Part shown: positions 22,642-25,558 of the stretch, piece after piece | Numbering within the stretch: the stretch's first letter is position 1 | How the letters are laid out: each line of letters opens with the position of its first letter | Translations under genes and position numbers: made by a program | Origin: Lachnospiraceae bacterium UBA2860 | GTDB taxonomy: Bacteria > Bacillota > Clostridia > Lachnospirales > Lachnospiraceae | Direction of reading: 5' to 3' | Length of the DNA: 25,558 nt | NCBI GenBank assembly: GCA_002350625.1 | Contig: DEFE01000041.1 | Coordinates: 1 to 25,558 of the forward strand | The notes under the pieces: model-generated | Told to the model about the DNA's origin: nothing | Databases searched by the model: none | The model's input: the letters and a program-made list of their open reading frames with translations, nothing else

Positions 22642-24170
22642 GCTTCCTTCACCCCCATCATGTATCTGCCGACATCGTGCGAGGTCATCGTCTCGGCCGG
22701 CGCCGTCTTAAGAAGCTGTCCGTTATAGATGACGCCGATCGTATCAGCCAGCTCCATGATCTCGTCGAGCTCCAGAGAGATGAGGAGGATAGCCGCTCCC
22801 CTGTCTCTCTCCGCGAGAATCTGCCCGTGAATGCGCTCTATGGCGCCTATGTCGAGGCCTCTCGTCGGCGTGACGAAGATAATGAGCTTCGCATGCTCCT
22901 CGATCTCCCGCCCCACGATGGCTTTCTGCTGATTGCCGCCCGACATGGCGCGCACCTGAGTCTTCGGTCCCTGTCCGCTCCTGATATCATAGCGGTCAAT
23001 CAGTTCGTCAGCATACTTCTCAAACCTGTCGAAGTTGAGAATCCCGTTTTTGCAGAACGGATCTACATAGTATTTCCTGAGCGCCAGATTGTCGCGCAGG
23101 GTAAAATCCATCACGACGCCGGTCCCCTGTCTGTCCTCGGGGATGTAGGAAATCCCCTTCTCCGCGCGCGCGCGGATCGACAGGTCCGTGATCTCCTGTC
23201 CGCTCAGACGGATACTTCCGGACGCAGCCTTCATGAGGCCGGTCACGGCGTCGGCGATCTCCGTCTGCCCGTTGCCGGAAACGCCCGCGATTGCAAATAT
23301 CTCTCCGCTGCGCACGCGGAAAGAGACATCCTTCACAACGTCAAAATGATGTTCGTTCTTCACGGTCAGATGCTCGACCTCAAGCACCGTGTCCCCGTAA
23401 TGCGCGGGATTCTTTTCCGGATTGAAATTCACCTCGCGCCCGACCATCAGGTTCGCCATTTCCTGCACGGACGTGGTCTTCACGTCCAGCACGTCCACAA
23501 GCTTTCCCCTAAGGAGAATGGCGCAGCGGTCTGCGATGCGCTTGATCTCCTCGATCTTGTGCGTGATGAGGATAATCGTCTTGCCGTCGCGTCTCAGGCC
23601 GTCGATGATTTCAAGCAGGAAATCGATCTCCTGCGGCGTCAGCACGGCCGTCGGTTCATCGAAGATCAGGATCTCGGCATTTCTGTAGAGCATCTTCAGG
23701 ATCTCGACTCTCTGCCGCACCGAGACCGGCACGTTCTCGATCCGGTCGGTGGGATTCACCTCCAGCCCGTACTTCTTAGACAGCTCGCTGATCCTTCTGT
23801 TCGCAGTTTTTATGTCCACGGACGGAAGAATCCCCAGAATCTTCTTCATGGGTTCTATGCCGAGAACGATGTTTTCGGCAATGGTATAGTTGTCCACCAG
23901 CTTGAAATGCTGGTGAACCATCCCGATATTCATCGCGGCCGCGTCGGTCGAAGAATGAAAGACGACCTTTTTGCCGTCGATCAGGATTTCGCCTGCGTCC
24001 GGCTCATACATGCCGAAAAGCATGCTCATCAGCGTGGATTTTCCGGCGCCGTTTTCTCCGAGGAGGGCGTACACTTCTCCCCGCCTTATGCCGATTGAGA
24101 CGTCGTCATTTGCGATGATGCCGGGAAAGCGCTTTGTGATATGGCGCATCTCGACGATAAAGTCTTCCAT
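22638..24170 (-). CDS. Nucleoside ABC transporter ATPase, double domain (NupO/YufO-like)
   Basis: A 510-residue protein with two fused nucleotide-binding domains. Domain 1 has Walker A GENGAGKST (38-46), signature VSVRQRVEI and Walker B IFDEPTAVL. Domain 2 has a degenerate Walker A (GVSGNGQTE, with Gln in place of Lys), signature MSGGNQQKA and Walker B-like IFVTPTRGLD. This asymmetry is normal for RbsA/YufO-type ATPases. It energises the two downstream permeases for nucleosides captured by the BMP protein. It is separated from the BMP gene by 71 bp containing a stable hairpin. Confidence 0.95.
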   Translation of the reverse strand: MEDFIVEMRHITKRFPGIIANDDVSIGIRRGEVYALLGENGAGKSTLMSMLFGMYEPDAGEILIDGKKVVFHSSTDAAAMNIGMVHQHFKLVDNYTIAENIVLGIEPMKKILGILPSVDIKTANRRISELSKKYGLEVNPTDRIENVPVSVRQRVEILKMLYRNAEILIFDEPTAVLTPQEIDFLLEIIDGLRRDGKTIILITHKIEEIKRIADRCAILLRGKLVDVLDVKTTSVQEMANLMVGREVNFNPEKNPAHYGDTVLEVEHLTVKNEHHFDVVKDVSFRVRSGEIFAIAGVSGNGQTEIADAVTGLMKAASGSIRLSGQEITDLSIRARAEKGISYIPEDRQGTGVVMDFTLRDNLALRKYYVDPFCKNGILNFDRFEKYADELIDRYDIRSGQGPKTQVRAMSGGNQQKAIVGREIEEHAKLIIFVTPTRGLDIGAIERIHGQILAERDRGAAILLISLELDEIMELADTIGVIYNGQLLKTAPAETMTSHDVGRYMMGVKEA

Positions 24171-24189
24171 GTCTCATCCTCAAACAGCA

Positions 24190-24221
24190 GGCCTCCCCGC
24201 CAGTCAAGTGGAGGGGAGGCC
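24190..24221 (-). terminator. Intercistronic hairpin after the BMP gene
   Basis: A perfect 9-bp stem GGCCTCCCC/GGGGAGGCC (24190-24198 with 24213-24221) with a 14-nt loop. No T run follows on the minus strand, so it is more likely a 3'-stabilising or attenuating element that raises the binding-protein mRNA relative to downstream genes. Confidence 0.6.
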
Positions 24222-24241
24222 GCTCTGTCAATCATAGCCGA

Positions 24242-25363
24242 TCAGTTAAGGCCCGGGAAGTCATCCGGCGTCAGTGTGCCGTCAGCGCCCGGCGCGGGAT
24301 CGATCTCGCCCGCTTTCAGTTTGTCATAAGCTTCCTGAAGCTTCGCAAGTGCATCTTCGCTCAGCTGCTGGCGGCCTTCCCCGGAGACATAGCCCGTGGA
24401 GTCCGTGTTCGCGCCAAGGAGCGCATCCTCGCCCGTGAAGGTGCCGTCATAGATGGCTTCAAGCTGCTTCGTGACGTTCGTGTGCATTACCTTAAGGGCG
24501 GAGGTGAGGATGATATTGCTGTCGCCATTTGCGCCGTCATCATACTGATCGACATCGCAGCCGATCACATAGACGCCTTCTGCTTCCTTGGCGGCTGTGA
24601 ACACGCCGTTTCCGGAAGCGCCCGCTGCCACGAAGATCACGTCGCAGCCTTCGTCGATGAGGGCCTCGCCCACGACCTTGCCTGTCGCTTCGTCAGCGAA
24701 GTCGCCGACGTAGTTGCCGCCGACATCGTTGCCGCCGAGATCCGTGCCCGCATAGGACGGAAGCTCGACATACTCCGCCGCCGTGCCGTACTTCGCGTTG
24801 GCGTAGTTGACGCCGCTCATGAAGCCGTATTCGTAGTTGACGTTGGACGGGAACGCGATGCCGTTCACGACAGCCACCTTATTGGACTTCGTGGTAAGCG
24901 CTGCGGCGATGCCTGCGAAGAAGCCGGATTCCTGCTCCTTGAAGGTCATCGTGTAAGTATTGTCAGCGGAGACGGGATTGCCTTCACTGTCCTGAATCGT
25001 GGAGTCCACAACGATGAAATACTTGTCGGGATTGTTCTTGACGATATCGCCGATGCCTGCAAAATTGAAGCCCGGCAGGACAAAGACATCGTAGTCGCCT
25101 GCAAACTTCTCGACGGTCGGAACGAGCTGGGCAAGGTCAGATTCCTTGATGTCCGTCACCTTGCAGTCGCTGTGGTCTTCAAGGAAGGTCAGAATGCCGT
25201 TGTAGCAGTCCTGGTTGAAGGAGCCGTCGTCGACGCCGCTGGATGTGATAATGCAGATGTCAAGGCCCTTGCTCTCTTCCGCCGCGGCAGGAACCGCAGC
25301 CATGCCGATTGCCATACCCGCTGTCAGAAGAAGGGCAGCGGCTTTCCTGAATGTCTTTCTCAT
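24242..25363 (-). CDS. BMP-family nucleoside-binding protein of ABC transporter
   Basis: A 373-residue binding protein of the basic membrane protein family (PF02608), which includes purine-nucleoside receptors such as PnrA and BmpA. The N-terminus MRKTFRKAAALLLTAGM is a Sec signal with probable cleavage after AAA near residue 28. There is no lipobox cysteine, unlike most Firmicute members. Family features include DDGSFNQDCYNGI near 45-57, the FKEQESGFFAG segment, GFMSGVNYANAKYG and VIGCDVDQYDDG. GGAGG lies 7 nt before the ATG. It is the first gene of the transporter operon, under a good sigma-A promoter. Confidence 0.94.
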   Translation of the reverse strand: MRKTFRKAAALLLTAGMAIGMAAVPAAAEESKGLDICIITSSGVDDGSFNQDCYNGILTFLEDHSDCKVTDIKESDLAQLVPTVEKFAGDYDVFVLPGFNFAGIGDIVKNNPDKYFIVVDSTIQDSEGNPVSADNTYTMTFKEQESGFFAGIAAALTTKSNKVAVVNGIAFPSNVNYEYGFMSGVNYANAKYGTAAEYVELPSYAGTDLGGNDVGGNYVGDFADEATGKVVGEALIDEGCDVIFVAAGASGNGVFTAAKEAEGVYVIGCDVDQYDDGANGDSNIILTSALKVMHTNVTKQLEAIYDGTFTGEDALLGANTDSTGYVSGEGRQQLSEDALAKLQEAYDKLKAGEIDPAPGADGTLTPDDFPGLN

Positions 25364-25380
25364 TGAGAACCTCCTTAATC

Positions 25381-25435
25381 ACTGAAAAAAGTAGAAAAAC
25401 TACGCAAATATTTTATCATTACAGGTTTTTTCAGT
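25381..25435. promoter_or_regulatory. 10-bp inverted repeat framing the BMP operon promoter
   Basis: ACTGAAAAAA at 25381-25390 is exactly reverse-complemented at 25426-25435. The right arm overlaps the -35 box and the left arm lies in the transcribed leader; centres are 45 bp apart. A candidate operator pair, or chance in an A/T-rich stretch. Confidence 0.35.
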
Positions 25436-25438
25436 CAA
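25410..25438 (-). promoter_or_regulatory. Sigma-A promoter of the nucleoside transporter operon
   Basis: Minus-strand TTGACT (25433-25438) and TAAAAT (25410-25415) are 17 bp apart, each 5 of 6 to consensus. The predicted start lies about 40 nt before the BMP start codon. Confidence 0.8.
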
Positions 25439-25481
25439 CGTTCTCGTCTCCGGCCGGGAGCGAAAAAAGGAGAAAACACAC

Positions 25482-25510
25482 TTGACAGGAACAACCCTTG
25501 CGTCTATAAT
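25482..25510 (+). promoter_or_regulatory. Perfect-consensus sigma-A promoter for a stable RNA
   Basis: TTGACA (25482-25487), a 17-bp spacer and TATAAT (25505-25510) match consensus exactly. It points out of the window, with the tRNA-like sequence beginning 29 nt after the -10, typical of tRNA or rRNA promoters. It is divergent from the BMP promoter. Confidence 0.88.
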
Positions 25511-25538
25511 AATCCATGCTGTACAAAACGACAGCAAT

Positions 25539-25558
25539 CGATGCGTGGCTCAGTTTGG
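25539..25558 (+). tRNA. 5' end of a tRNA, probably tRNA-Pro (cut by window edge)
   Basis: The last 20 bases read as a 7-nt acceptor arm CGATGCG, then T8-G9 and the D arm GCTCAGTTTGG. A 5' C and this D arm are typical of bacterial tRNA-Pro. The anticodon is outside the window, so identity is inferred. The perfect promoter just upstream supports a stable RNA gene. Confidence 0.6.

Noticed and set aside
22632..24098. 488-codon plus-strand frame opposite the nucleoside ATPase
   Set aside because: The minus strand encodes a complete ABC ATPase with all motifs; this is its antisense shadow.
25381..25403. Small terminator in the BMP leader (GTAG-loop-CTAC then T run)
   Set aside because: A 4-bp stem is too weak to act as a terminator.

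Overview
The window is about 25.6 kb of GC-rich, tightly packed bacterial DNA. AGGAGG-type ribosome sites, sigma-A-type promoters, a DUF4250 gene, a CUT1 sugar transporter, a BMP-type nucleoside transporter and a MacAB-like exporter suggest a monoderm Firmicute of class Clostridia, most plausibly a Lachnospiraceae member. That assignment is inference from gene content. I see no insertion sequence, phage gene or CRISPR array, so this looks like ordinary chromosome.

Layout from left to right. (1) Positions 47-6739, minus strand: a sugar-use operon. The solute-binding protein gene comes first, then a terminator-like attenuator, two CUT1 permeases, a hairpin, a family 3 glycoside hydrolase and a serine beta-lactamase-like hydrolase, ending in a strong terminator. 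No transporter ATPase is encoded here, so a shared MsmK-type ATPase is presumed. An AraC regulator (7092-7955) is divergent. The AT-rich gap between them holds several inverted repeats. (2) Positions 7939-18468, minus strand: a long gene train in the order DUF4250, membrane-fusion protein, ABC ATPase, MacB-like permease, PocR-domain pseudo-kinase, degenerate GGDEF plus intact EAL protein, and two tandem CNNM/CorC-type membrane proteins. Most junctions overlap or are under 20 bp. The main break is 58 bp before the PocR gene and carries a candidate promoter. (3) Positions 18656-19328, plus strand: a cytidylate-kinase-like protein and a bidirectional terminator. (4) Positions 19347-25363, minus strand: a BMP-type nucleoside transporter (binding protein, ATPase, two permeases) followed by mtnA, suggesting uptake and salvage of methylthioadenosine, 5'-deoxyadenosine or related nucleosides. 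(5) At the right edge, a perfect-consensus promoter on the plus strand leads into the first 20 bases of a probable tRNA-Pro.

The most unusual items are two. The 955-residue membrane-fusion protein carries an insertion of roughly 500 residues containing an acidic linker, four 10-residue repeats and five to six 16-residue repeats. The PocR sensor is fused to a histidine-kinase-like body that has lost its catalytic motifs and is translationally coupled to a c-di-GMP phosphodiesterase, which looks like a ligand-to-c-di-GMP signalling pair. Inverted repeats around the AraC and BMP-operon promoters are candidate operators.
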